14,835 nucleotides of DNA from Candidatus Zhuqueibacterota bacterium (GTDB lineage: Bacteria; SM23-31), in contig JADFON010000008.1 of assembly GCA_022562855.1 (NCBI GenBank), positions 1 to 14,835 of the forward strand. The letters run 5' to 3'. Both the position numbers and the translations under genes were made by a program. Each line of letters starts with the position of its first letter. The stretch's first letter is position 1. The notes beneath the pieces are model-generated. The model was given only the letters and a program-made list of their open reading frames with translations. It was not told where the DNA came from and made no database searches. Below are positions 6,435-13,540 of the stretch, piece after piece.

Positions 6435-7607
6435 ATGAAATTTCTGACTGAAATAGCCTGCACAAAGTGCGATAAAACCTATTCCGACGAGCAAACGCTT
6501 TTTTTGTGTTCTTGCGGTGCGCCTTTATTTGCGCATTACGACCTTGAAAAAGTGAAAGCCAATCTTACACGTGAAGAGATTAAAAACCGGCCCGAAGACA
6601 TGTGGCGATACAAGGAGTTGCTGCCTATCACCGACCCGGAAAATATCCTTAATCTTGGAGAGGGATTTACTCCACTGGTATATTCAAAGTCTCTTGGCGC
6701 TTTAATCGGGCTTGAAAATCTCTATCTAAAGGACGAATCTCTCAATCCGACCGGTTCGTTCAAAGCCCGCGGTATGGCGGTTGCATTATCGAAGGCAAAA
6801 GAGCTCGGTAAAACCAAAATCTGCCTGCCGACAGCCGGCAATGCCGGGGGAGCTGCGGCGGCTTATGGGGCAAAAGGCGGTATGGAAGTTCTTATCGCTA
6901 TGCCTCAGACCACACCGGATACTTTTAAAGCTGAAGCGATTGCGCTGGGAGCACGAACACTCTTCGTAGAAGGCAGTATTGTGGATGCAGGCGCTCATCT
7001 GGCAACGCAAACGGATGACACCTGGTACAACGTATCCACACTAAAAGAACCGTACCGCGTCGAAGGCAAGAAAACCATGGGAATAGAGATTGCCGAGCAG
7101 ATGGATTGGACCTTACCGGATGTAGTAATTTATCCAACCGGAGGCGGCACAGGTTTAATAGGAATGTGGAAAGTGTTTGATGAACTCGAAGAGCTTGGAT
7201 GGATATCATCACAGAGACCGCGAATGGTATCGGTTCAGGCAGAGGGCTGTGCTCCGATAATCAAAGCGTTTAAGGACGGTTCTACGTCTGCAGAGGAATG
7301 GATAAATCCCCAAACAGTTGCTGCAGGACTGCGTGTCCCAAAGGCAGTAGGTGATTTTCTCATGCTGAAAGCGCTAAGAGAGAGCGGCGGTACCGCGGTT
7401 GATGTAACCGACGAGGAGCTTATCCAGGGAGTAAAACTCATCGGTAAACATACCGGAATATTTTCTGCGCCCGAAGGCGGTGCAGCCTTCATAGCTGCTA
7501 AGAAGTTACGCGAATCGGGATTTATCAAGGAAAAGGAAAAAGTGGTGATTTTTATTACAGGAAGCGGTCTCAAATACACCGATACATTGATATCTCTCCT
7601 GGAATAG
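6435..7607 (+). CDS. thrC: Threonine synthase, PLP-dependent, with N-terminal zinc ribbon
   Basis: The enzyme converts O-phospho-L-homoserine to L-threonine. The 390 residues belong to the PLP fold-type II family. K110 in NPTGSFKARG is the residue that binds PLP, the glycine-rich loop PTGGGTGLIGMWK holds the cofactor phosphate, and TGSGLKYTD near the end is typical of ThrC. Before the catalytic domain is a small zinc-ribbon-like segment with C9, C12, C25 and C27 (CTKC...CSC), as in many threonine synthases of this class. The start is ATG 6435 with a weak GGGGA at 6426-6430. It lies 130 bp after gatB; no thrA or thrB is nearby. A related cysteate synthase cannot be fully excluded but is less likely. 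Confidence 0.92.
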   Translation: MKFLTEIACTKCDKTYSDEQTLFLCSCGAPLFAHYDLEKVKANLTREEIKNRPEDMWRYKELLPITDPENILNLGEGFTPLVYSKSLGALIGLENLYLKDESLNPTGSFKARGMAVALSKAKELGKTKICLPTAGNAGGAAAAYGAKGGMEVLIAMPQTTPDTFKAEAIALGARTLFVEGSIVDAGAHLATQTDDTWYNVSTLKEPYRVEGKKTMGIEIAEQMDWTLPDVVIYPTGGGTGLIGMWKVFDELEELGWISSQRPRMVSVQAEGCAPIIKAFKDGSTSAEEWINPQTVAAGLRVPKAVGDFLMLKALRESGGTAVDVTDEELIQGVKLIGKHTGIFSAPEGGAAFIAAKKLRESGFIKEKEKVVIFITGSGLKYTDTLISLLE

Positions 7608-7705
7608 AAAATAATTGTAAAAAACTGTATTAATTATTTAAAAATATATTATTTTATGGTTTCATTGACACTTCAAGCGGCGTATTTTTTTAACAAAACA
7701 AACTG

Positions 7706-9268
7706 ATGCCGGACTCTAAACAAAAACAACCTCAAAAAGATCCTCAACAAGGGGCTCCAAAGTCCAATATCATCCAGGCACGGGATTTTAAAAAAGCCGG
7801 CGATAATGAACAGGCGAAAAAATTTGCGAAAAAAGAAGCCGACATCCTTACAAAAGCCGGCAGGTTTCACGATGTCATCGTGTTATGCCAGGAGTTCAAC
7901 CTTCCTAAGGATGTGCGTGACGGCGCTGCCACGGGTTTATTTTCACTCAAAGAAGCAGACAATAAATTCTCCGAAGCCCTCAAGATTATCGAAAAATACC
8001 AGCTTCCCGCAACGCTTGGTTATCCGATTGCAATCAGGCTATTCAAGCAAAGTTTGAACGATGGGAATATGCTCGAAGCCTCACAGTTGAATAAGTCATT
8101 TAAACTCAAAAAAGAGGATTATCTCGAGGATATTCTCGTTTTTGTCAAGAGACAGATTTTTTTGAATAATCTTGATAACGCTCTTGCCCTTAAAAATGAA
8201 TATAGATTAACACCCGACGATCTTTTTGAACCGCTTATCGAAAGCTTTGAGCATTTGATGAAAAACAAGAAAACTGAAAATGCACGGCGGTTGATAAGTG
8301 AATTCGGACTAAAAAAGGAATCGCTTTCAGAAGTTGTTCACAAAATCTATAATCAATATATTACAGATGCAACTTATGAAGATGCAGCTATCCTTGCCGT
8401 GGATTACAAACTTGACATAGAACTGATTACAGAAGCCGCTTATCTTGCTTTTTCCTTGAAAATAAAGCAAAAGAGGTTCCAACCGGCACAGGAAATCGGG
8501 AAAAAATTCAATATCCCGGAAGATAGAATAGACGAAAAAATAACCTTTGAATTTATAGACAATGTTAATCATGGCAGAATGGAGGAAGCCGGCGATTTAA
8601 GACGAATTTTTAAATTATCAGAAGTTGTAACCAATCCTATCGTTGTACCGATTATTATCTCAAAGTTAAAGACAAGAAATATTGACAGGGCGGTGGAATT
8701 GTTTAAAGTCTTTAGCGTCTCTGCGGAAGAAATTATGGCTCCCGCGCTTGAGCTTTGTGAATTTCATCTAAAGCGTGAGAGTATGAAGTGGGCAAAGAGT
8801 ATTATTGAGGAATTTCATATAGCTCCTGAACATTATAACCCTGTGGTATTACGTACTTTTACTGCAAAAATCAAAACGGGTAAATTAGAAACCGCGAAAC
8901 GTTTAATGGGCGACTTTAATCTGAATCCGGGTGAAATTGCTCCCGCAGTGAATGAAGTGTATCAAGAGTTTATTCAAAAAAGGTTATTTGAAAGGGCGCT
9001 TTATTTTGGAAAAGATTTTAAAGTGAACCAGGATTCACTGAAAAAAGTTGCCTGGGAGTTGTTTACGTCAAAAATGGAAAAAAATAACTTTGTTAAAGCC
9101 AAGGAACTCTCCAGACAATTCAAGCTTTCTTCCGACAAGGTAAAGGAGAAGGTGAAAACCATATTGGAAGAATTGAAAAACAAGAAAAGATATCAGCAAA
9201 TAGATAACTTACGATTACATTTCAAAATTGAGAAAAAAGGACTGCTTTCGAAGTTTTTCGGCAAGTAA
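7706..9268 (+). CDS. Alpha-helical repeat (solenoid) protein, 14 units of exactly 34 residues
   Basis: I do not recognise this gene by name. It encodes 520 residues without a signal peptide or membrane helix, so it is probably cytoplasmic. After a polar N-terminus rich in K, Q and P (1-20), nearly the whole protein is a tandem repeat. An aromatic residue followed two positions later by L, I or V occurs at 64, 98, 132, 166, 200, 234, 268, 302, 336, 370, 404, 438, 472 and 506, exactly every 34 residues. Ala lies seven residues before the aromatic in 12 of 14 units and a large hydrophobic residue (Leu or Ile, once Phe) four before it. The 34-residue period is that of TPR, but A-x2-L-x3-F-x-L is not the canonical TPR pattern. 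The last residues are basic (LLSKFFGK). A scaffold or RNA/protein-binding role is inference. No ribosome binding site is visible; the gene converges on the next one. Confidence 0.85.
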   Translation: MPDSKQKQPQKDPQQGAPKSNIIQARDFKKAGDNEQAKKFAKKEADILTKAGRFHDVIVLCQEFNLPKDVRDGAATGLFSLKEADNKFSEALKIIEKYQLPATLGYPIAIRLFKQSLNDGNMLEASQLNKSFKLKKEDYLEDILVFVKRQIFLNNLDNALALKNEYRLTPDDLFEPLIESFEHLMKNKKTENARRLISEFGLKKESLSEVVHKIYNQYITDATYEDAAILAVDYKLDIELITEAAYLAFSLKIKQKRFQPAQEIGKKFNIPEDRIDEKITFEFIDNVNHGRMEEAGDLRRIFKLSEVVTNPIVVPIIISKLKTRNIDRAVELFKVFSVSAEEIMAPALELCEFHLKRESMKWAKSIIEEFHIAPEHYNPVVLRTFTAKIKTGKLETAKRLMGDFNLNPGEIAPAVNEVYQEFIQKRLFERALYFGKDFKVNQDSLKKVAWELFTSKMEKNNFVKAKELSRQFKLSSDKVKEKVKTILEELKNKKRYQQIDNLRLHFKIEKKGLLSKFFGK

Positions 9269-9279
9269 ATATCAGAATA

Positions 9280-10437
9280 TCAGGGGGTTCTCCAGACAAA
9301 TTTCCACGTGCCTCTTGCGTTGCTTTCGCTGCCGATCTCCTCAAGAAATATAAGCTCCAGGTAGTTTGTTCCGGGCGCAATTACCGGTTTATTAGACCAT
9401 TGGGCAGGAAATAGAAGTTGGTAATAGGTATTATAAACTTGTGATATTTCTTCCGAAAATCTACCTCTTCCGCCGCCGGAGCCTCGACCTCTTCCCATGC
9501 CAAACAATCCTTGCCTGCCCTGCTGTGAGTTTCTTGCTGAAAGAGGCGTACTAAGAAAACTTGGGAGTCTGCTTGAAATCAATAAATTTCTTTCCTTAAA
9601 CCACTCTTCGTCTTGTTCGATTATTCTTCTCGGTTCAATTTCACTTCCGTCCGGGAGCCGTATAAACGGAATCCAGTTGTTGATATCGCTGTAATTTGGA
9701 TGCAGCCGGGAAGAGACATGCACCCGTATTTCAACCACCGATTCCGGTTCGACGTCTGATGGAAGGGAATTCGGTTTGTCCTTTTCCAGGTCGCGAAGCG
9801 ATTTATCCATAAGTGTCGCCTGAATACTGATCGGGAAAGAATTTCTGCCTCTCTGTGAAATCGATCCGGATGTATTTCCTGTATAAAATGAGTACATCGG
9901 TAGACCAAAATATACCGTCCACAATTCAAACGGACTTTGAAGACGCGAACCTCGTTGAACCTGCGAAGATCTCCCGGGTGAAACTGTAGTTTCATAGGAA
10001 ATTTTGATTGCGGAATTGAAATTCTTTAAGACGTATTCTCGTGTTTCATTATAATAATAGATAAGCTCAGTACGTCTCCAGGAAAAACGCTGGGAATCGT
10101 CAAGTTGTTCGTCTATTTCAATCATAACCGGATGCAATTGCTCAAGAAATTCTGTTTTCAATTCGAGTAAATCTTCACGCGAATATCTTCTCTTATCGGA
10201 TTGATCCAGACCAGTCTCGATAGACTTGTTATAGCTCTCGACAATTTCGCTCGCTTTTGTCAATAACGGTCTCACTTCCGGTTGATTTTCATCCGTTATC
10301 TCCAGAAAATCAAGATAGTTTTCGACATTGATATGGATCTGCTGCTCTTCGCATCCTGAAAGCAAAACTGCTGTAAACAGAATTATGAACATTACCGGCG
10401 TCTTTAATTTAAACTGATTATGTGCTCTTTGTTTCAT
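9280..10437 (-). CDS. Predicted lipoprotein with an Arg/Gly-rich segment, unknown function
   Basis: A 385-residue protein that I do not recognise. Its N-terminus is a lipoprotein signal: basic residues, a hydrophobic helix (about 14-26) and the lipobox LLSGC with C29 as the predicted lipidated Cys. E30 follows, so no Asp retention signal is seen and outer-membrane sorting is plausible. Residues 30-145 look helical and charged; about 165-300 and 330-385 look beta-rich with several aromatic residues. Between them lies an unusual segment (about 304-327) of R, G, Q and F ending in repeated RG pairs, probably disordered. The stop is 11 bp from the stop of the convergent solenoid gene. No Shine-Dalgarno precedes the ATG. 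The 435-bp gap upstream must hold its promoter. Confidence 0.8.
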   Translation of the reverse strand: MKQRAHNQFKLKTPVMFIILFTAVLLSGCEEQQIHINVENYLDFLEITDENQPEVRPLLTKASEIVESYNKSIETGLDQSDKRRYSREDLLELKTEFLEQLHPVMIEIDEQLDDSQRFSWRRTELIYYYNETREYVLKNFNSAIKISYETTVSPGRSSQVQRGSRLQSPFELWTVYFGLPMYSFYTGNTSGSISQRGRNSFPISIQATLMDKSLRDLEKDKPNSLPSDVEPESVVEIRVHVSSRLHPNYSDINNWIPFIRLPDGSEIEPRRIIEQDEEWFKERNLLISSRLPSFLSTPLSARNSQQGRQGLFGMGRGRGSGGGRGRFSEEISQVYNTYYQLLFPAQWSNKPVIAPGTNYLELIFLEEIGSESNARGTWKFVWRTP

Positions 10438-10872
10438 AGTAAAATGAAATTATGTTATGGTTTAGTCAGCCCTGGGATTTTGAATACGAGGTTCAAATCT
10501 TTTTCCCGTCAGTTAATTCAAGTAAACTTTGCATTCACTGCTAAGTAATATACAAATTTTACAGTATTTAAACATGCACTATATTGCTGACTATAATAAT
10601 ATTCGGCGCATTGAGGTTTCGTATTTAATATTAATATAGATCTTTTTTACTATAGTATCTACAATCCGGTGCGTAAATTATTCCATGAAAATAGTAAGGT
10701 TGTGAAATAGAACAGGTAGGAATTGAGGTATTTCGGTCTCGATTTAATACATAATCTAAGGATGAATTTCTCCTTGTATATCCCGGAAACCTTGTGCAAA
10801 ATCGGAACAGCCCGGAATAGGGATTATGCTTTAAGGAATGTCCATTACCGGATACTTTTGGGTTCGGAGGAT
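10438..10872. other. 435-bp AT-rich gap, no gene seen
   Basis: This lies between two minus-strand genes. No ORF with a credible start and length, no tRNA fold and no strong terminator hairpin was found. The middle (about 10545-10690) is particularly AT-rich. It probably contains the promoter of the minus-strand lipoprotein gene and the 3' end of the preceding transcript. A small RNA cannot be excluded. Confidence 0.5.
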
Positions 10873-12030
10873 TTACTTTGCAGAGTTTACTAATTCAAGC
10901 AGTTCTTTGGAAACGTCGGTATGCACCGACATCTTTACAAAGCCGACCTTGATTTGTTTCTTTTTCTGTTCTGCGGCTTTTTCAGCAATGAGAGATATCC
11001 ACTTTATACATTGTGGTGTAAAATACTCGCTTCGGATCTTTTTATCACTTAAGTCACGGGTTAATATCCTGTTCAAAGAGCGCAAGGTCTGTTCGAACTT
11101 GGGATTCAAACAGAGTTGGTACAGGTATTTCGTGCCCGAGCTTTTCTCTTTTTCATTCATCAGACGAACTGTTTCACCGATAGATTGTTCCGCAGGACCT
11201 CGAAATAAAATGTCTTTTCCCCCGGAATGCTCCTTTATCAAATTAATGAGAGGGACTATCGTTCTCTTTTCGCCAATAGTGCGCATTGTCCTGATCACCT
11301 GATGCAATATATTTTTATCTTTCAGCGCCGCGATCATGGCGTTTACTGCAAAATAGCATTGCGGATTGTTTGCCAATTTGTCGATAGCGATCTGTCGTTT
11401 CGTAATCGAAGTATCTCCCATTTGTTTGATCAATTCACATAGCTCACCATTATCCTGCCCCCCCTCTGAAGATATCTTAACGACAAGCGCAAACAGTTCA
11501 AAAGCAGTCTGATATGCGCCTGTATGTTTTGAATGTTCTTCTTCAGTTGATTTTTGCTGCTCTTCACGTTTTTTATCCATTTCCGCCATTGTTTTTTCAT
11601 GTTCTTGTATTTCTTGACCAATTTCTTTCAAGCCGATTTTTTCAACCTGTCCTTCCTTGTTCTTCTCATCTTTTGCTGCTTTGTCACGCGCTTCTTTTCG
11701 TTTACGTTCGAGAAACTGCTCACTTTTGCTCAGTTTTTTCTGCTTTTCAGGCGCTCTCTGTGGACCGCCCCTGAAGCTTCCCTGTCTGCCTTTTGCCAAT
11801 TTTGCCGAAAGATATTTTACCAATTCATTTGCATAGTATAGAACAATCTTCTTTTTGTCTCCCGGCTTCCCAAGATTCGTAATCACCGTCTCAAGATCTT
11901 CAAGAGTGATGCGCATCTCGTAAATCAATTGTAATGAGTTGTCGATTGGGTCTGACCGTGTAAAGATAATATCTTCGGTATCTGCATCTTTTACCAGCGC
12001 TTCAGAAATTGGCTCTACAATATCCTTCAT
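10873..12030 (-). CDS. Coiled-coil and HEAT-like helical protein, unknown function
   Basis: A 385-residue protein without signal peptide or membrane segment, not recognised. The first 90 residues look helical and acidic. Residues about 83-95 are rich in R, G and P, then about 96-168 are extremely charged (K, E, R, D, Q with few hydrophobics), indicating a long single helix or coiled coil. Residues about 170-345 are helical with a pattern like HEAT/Armadillo repeats: AIDKLANNPQCYFAVNAMIAALKD and TMRTIGEKRTIVPLINLIKE each read as helix pairs in which a short helix is followed by one of the form VxxLIxLI. The start is ATG 12030 (minus), with AAGGGAG at 12046-12040 as a good ribosome binding site. 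A scaffold or regulatory adaptor is possible but unproven. Confidence 0.8.
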   Translation of the reverse strand: MKDIVEPISEALVKDADTEDIIFTRSDPIDNSLQLIYEMRITLEDLETVITNLGKPGDKKKIVLYYANELVKYLSAKLAKGRQGSFRGGPQRAPEKQKKLSKSEQFLERKRKEARDKAAKDEKNKEGQVEKIGLKEIGQEIQEHEKTMAEMDKKREEQQKSTEEEHSKHTGAYQTAFELFALVVKISSEGGQDNGELCELIKQMGDTSITKRQIAIDKLANNPQCYFAVNAMIAALKDKNILHQVIRTMRTIGEKRTIVPLINLIKEHSGGKDILFRGPAEQSIGETVRLMNEKEKSSGTKYLYQLCLNPKFEQTLRSLNRILTRDLSDKKIRSEYFTPQCIKWISLIAEKAAEQKKKQIKVGFVKMSVHTDVSKELLELVNSAK

Positions 12031-12066
12031 GTTTAATTTCTCCCTTTCAACAATTAATAAATAATA

Positions 12067-12142
12067 GCGCGGCGCGGCGTATGCCGTCCCTCATTCGGGT
12101 TAAGGTTTTCCGTCCTGCGGGATAAGCCATCCCTGGCGGGAT
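12067..12142. repeat. GC-rich multi-hairpin patch between divergent genes
   Basis: A compact GC-rich block in AT-rich DNA. CGGC-GTAT-GCCG (12075-12086) is a perfect stem-loop; ATCCC (12129-12133) pairs with GGGAT (12138-12142) around TGGC. GCGGGATAA occurs twice (12117-12125 and 12137-12145), so ATCCC could also pair with the first GGGAT, giving two exclusive folds. It resembles a cluster of REP-like palindromes. An open frame crosses it on the minus strand (12047-12244) but has no homology that I recognise. Confidence 0.5.
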
Positions 12143-12271
12143 AACAGTAATCTTGATATCAACATCAATATTTACATCAAATGAGACACCCAGGATCAGA
12201 ATATATGGGAAATAGTTAGGCGGTTTTAGAATTATATTATACATAACGCGAGCAATAAATGCAAGTTTTTA
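12143..12271. other. Rest of the divergent intergenic region
   Basis: The whole gap between the start of the minus-strand coiled-coil gene (12030) and the + strand lipoprotein start (12341) is 310 bp. Apart from the GC-rich patch and the putative promoter described separately, this part is AT-rich and shows no gene or clear repeat. Confidence 0.4.
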
Positions 12272-12302
12272 TTGACATTTTTTAATAATTTGACGTTATT
12301 AT
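12272..12302 (+). promoter_or_regulatory. Possible sigma70-like promoter for the lipoprotein pair
   Basis: A perfect TTGACA lies at 12272-12277 and TATTAT (5 of 6) at 12297-12302, spaced by 19 bp, slightly longer than ideal. Transcription would begin about 30 nt before ATG 12341. The TTG of this -35 box also opens the longest reading frame here, which argues against using it as the translation start. Confidence 0.4.
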
Positions 12303-12340
12303 CTATAGTAAAATGTATGCCAATTAATACCCTGTTTACG

Positions 12341-12964
12341 ATGAAGACTTTGCATCTGCTGATAAAACATTTTCTCAGGACTACTCCCGTTTTCGGAGTT
12401 ATTGTATCGGTGATTTTTTTACTCGTTACCTGCCAAAATCCGTTTTCTACAAGGGAGCCCGAACTTCCTTCGGGTGAACAAACTTTGTGGATCCAGCCGA
12501 TTGCTCCGGAAATTGTCTTAATCAATTTACAATCAGCGATACAAGAAAGGAATATTGAAAACTACATCCGGTGTTTTGGGCTGGTTGAGGATGTTAGAAA
12601 AAATTTTACCTTTGTACCGGAAATCAGTGTGGCAAACAACTTCCAGGGTATATTTTTAAACTGGGGGATCATTGAAGAACGAAATTACATGAACCATCTA
12701 TTCGGGCTTACTCCCGCAGACTCTGTGAGTAATCTGCGGTTAACGGACATTACCGAAATTCAATTTGGAGATTCGGTTAGTACGACAAAAGAGTACGACC
12801 TGTTTATTGCTCACACTAATCCGTCTGCTCCTGTAATCGTGAATGGACGAATGGTCCTTAATCTTCGTAAAGGCTCCGATGCTCTCTGGTTTATTTCATC
12901 ATGGTCAGATTTTAAGACCGGAAATTCTCCGGTTTGGACATTGTTAAAGGCAGAATTTAAATAA
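12341..12964 (+). CDS. Small lipoprotein with VTCQNPF lipobox, NTF2-like pattern (first of pair)
   Basis: A 207-residue protein when started at ATG 12341; the frame is open further upstream (TTG 12272, ATG 12317), but 12341 gives a normal signal peptide: basic start, a hydrophobic stretch to residue 28, then V29-T30-C31-Q-N-P-F. Thr before the Cys is unusual for a lipobox. The mature part begins with a Pro/Glu/Ser-rich linker, then APEIVLINLQSAI, FLNWG, and near the end LWFISSWSDF. A helix that opens with P-E-x-V-L-x-N followed by strands and a final W-x-I-x-x-W strand is reminiscent of NTF2-like (SnoaL/DUF4440) folds. The second gene shares the same landmarks. Its stop overlaps the next start by 1 nt. 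Function unknown; no ribosome binding site is visible. Confidence 0.8.
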   Translation: MKTLHLLIKHFLRTTPVFGVIVSVIFLLVTCQNPFSTREPELPSGEQTLWIQPIAPEIVLINLQSAIQERNIENYIRCFGLVEDVRKNFTFVPEISVANNFQGIFLNWGIIEERNYMNHLFGLTPADSVSNLRLTDITEIQFGDSVSTTKEYDLFIAHTNPSAPVIVNGRMVLNLRKGSDALWFISSWSDFKTGNSPVWTLLKAEFK

Positions 12965-13500
12965 TGAATCGAGCTTTAACCGCATACCGGCTAAAAGGAG
13001 CGTTAGTCTCTTTTGCTCTTCTTAACCTTATTGTATTGTGGGTTACCTGTTTTAATCCGTTTGCTCCAAAACTTGGTGAAATCTCCTCCAATCTTAATGT
13101 GTTCCTGACCGCCCAGCAAACACCTGAGGAAGTGTTGTCGAATTTCCAATTCGCCTATACTCTCAAGGATTCACTTGTTTACAGGGATGTGTTGGATGAC
13201 GATTTTGTCTTTGTCTACCGGGACCTGGATAACGACGTTTTTCTATCCTGGGGTAAGGAAGAAGATGTAACGGCAACCGTAGGATTATTTAATAATTTTA
13301 CGGTTATAAACCTTGTATGGAATTCTACCAATTTTATCTCGTATTCACTTGACTCGACAACTGCCGAGATTTCAAAAGGATTTATTTTATCTCTCGGTCA
13401 TGAGATTCGGATTACCGGTGAAGCTCTTTTTAGTTTTAAAATGAATATCGAGAATAACATCTGGAAGATCACGAGATGGGTCGACAAATCAATTATTTAA
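12964..13500 (+). CDS. Small lipoprotein with VTCFNPF lipobox, NTF2-like pattern (second of pair)
   Basis: A 178-residue probable paralogue of the preceding protein. The signal peptide ends in LWVTC with C29, followed by FNPF, the same C-x-NPF arrangement. TPEEVLSNFQFAY matches APEIVLINLQSAI of its neighbour at P, E, V, L, N, Q and A; FLSWG matches FLNWG; IWKITRWVDK at the C-terminus matches LWFISSWSDF in W-x-I-x-x-W. The start ATG 12964 shares its A with the TAA stop of the first gene, so translation is probably coupled. The pair looks like a diverged tandem duplication and might form a heterodimer, as NTF2-like domains often dimerise; that is inference. pdxJ follows after 40 bp with its own ribosome binding site. 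Confidence 0.82.
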   Translation: MNRALTAYRLKGALVSFALLNLIVLWVTCFNPFAPKLGEISSNLNVFLTAQQTPEEVLSNFQFAYTLKDSLVYRDVLDDDFVFVYRDLDNDVFLSWGKEEDVTATVGLFNNFTVINLVWNSTNFISYSLDSTTAEISKGFILSLGHEIRITGEALFSFKMNIENNIWKITRWVDKSII

Positions 13501-13540
13501 AAATTCGTGAGATTATCAGGAAAAAATTTAAGGATCAGCT

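Noticed and set aside
7609-7639. 8-bp inverted repeat AAATAATT/AATTATTT after thrC as a terminator
   Set aside because: The stem is purely A/T with a 15-nt loop and no proper T-tract, and such pairs are common in AT-rich gaps.
7665-7694. TTGACA at 7665-7670 as promoter for the solenoid gene
   Set aside because: No acceptable -10 box lies 16-19 bp downstream; the best candidates match only weakly.
10490-10499. GGTTCAAATC, resembling a tRNA T-loop
   Set aside because: The flanking five bases on each side do not pair, and no acceptor, D or anticodon stem could be built around it.
10762-10893. 43-residue + strand frame with an AAGGA overlapping its ATG
   Set aside because: The ribosome binding site has no spacer, the frame runs into the opposite-strand gene, and the peptide shows no familiar pattern.
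12047-12244. 65-residue open frame on the minus strand
   Set aside because: It runs through the GC-rich palindromic patch, has no recognisable family or ribosome binding site, and its open frame is easily explained by the GC-rich repeat.
12272-12340. Upstream extension of the first VTC-x-NPF lipoprotein to TTG 12272 or ATG 12317
   Set aside because: The TTG coincides with a TTGACA promoter box, and the extension would place about 23 extra residues before a normal signal peptide. ATG 12341 gives the usual basic start plus hydrophobic core. ATG 12317 cannot be fully excluded.
12917-12933. ACCGGA/TCCGGT hairpin near the end of the first lipoprotein gene
   Set aside because: Short, inside coding sequence, no T-tract, and the downstream gene is translationally coupled, so termination here is unlikely.
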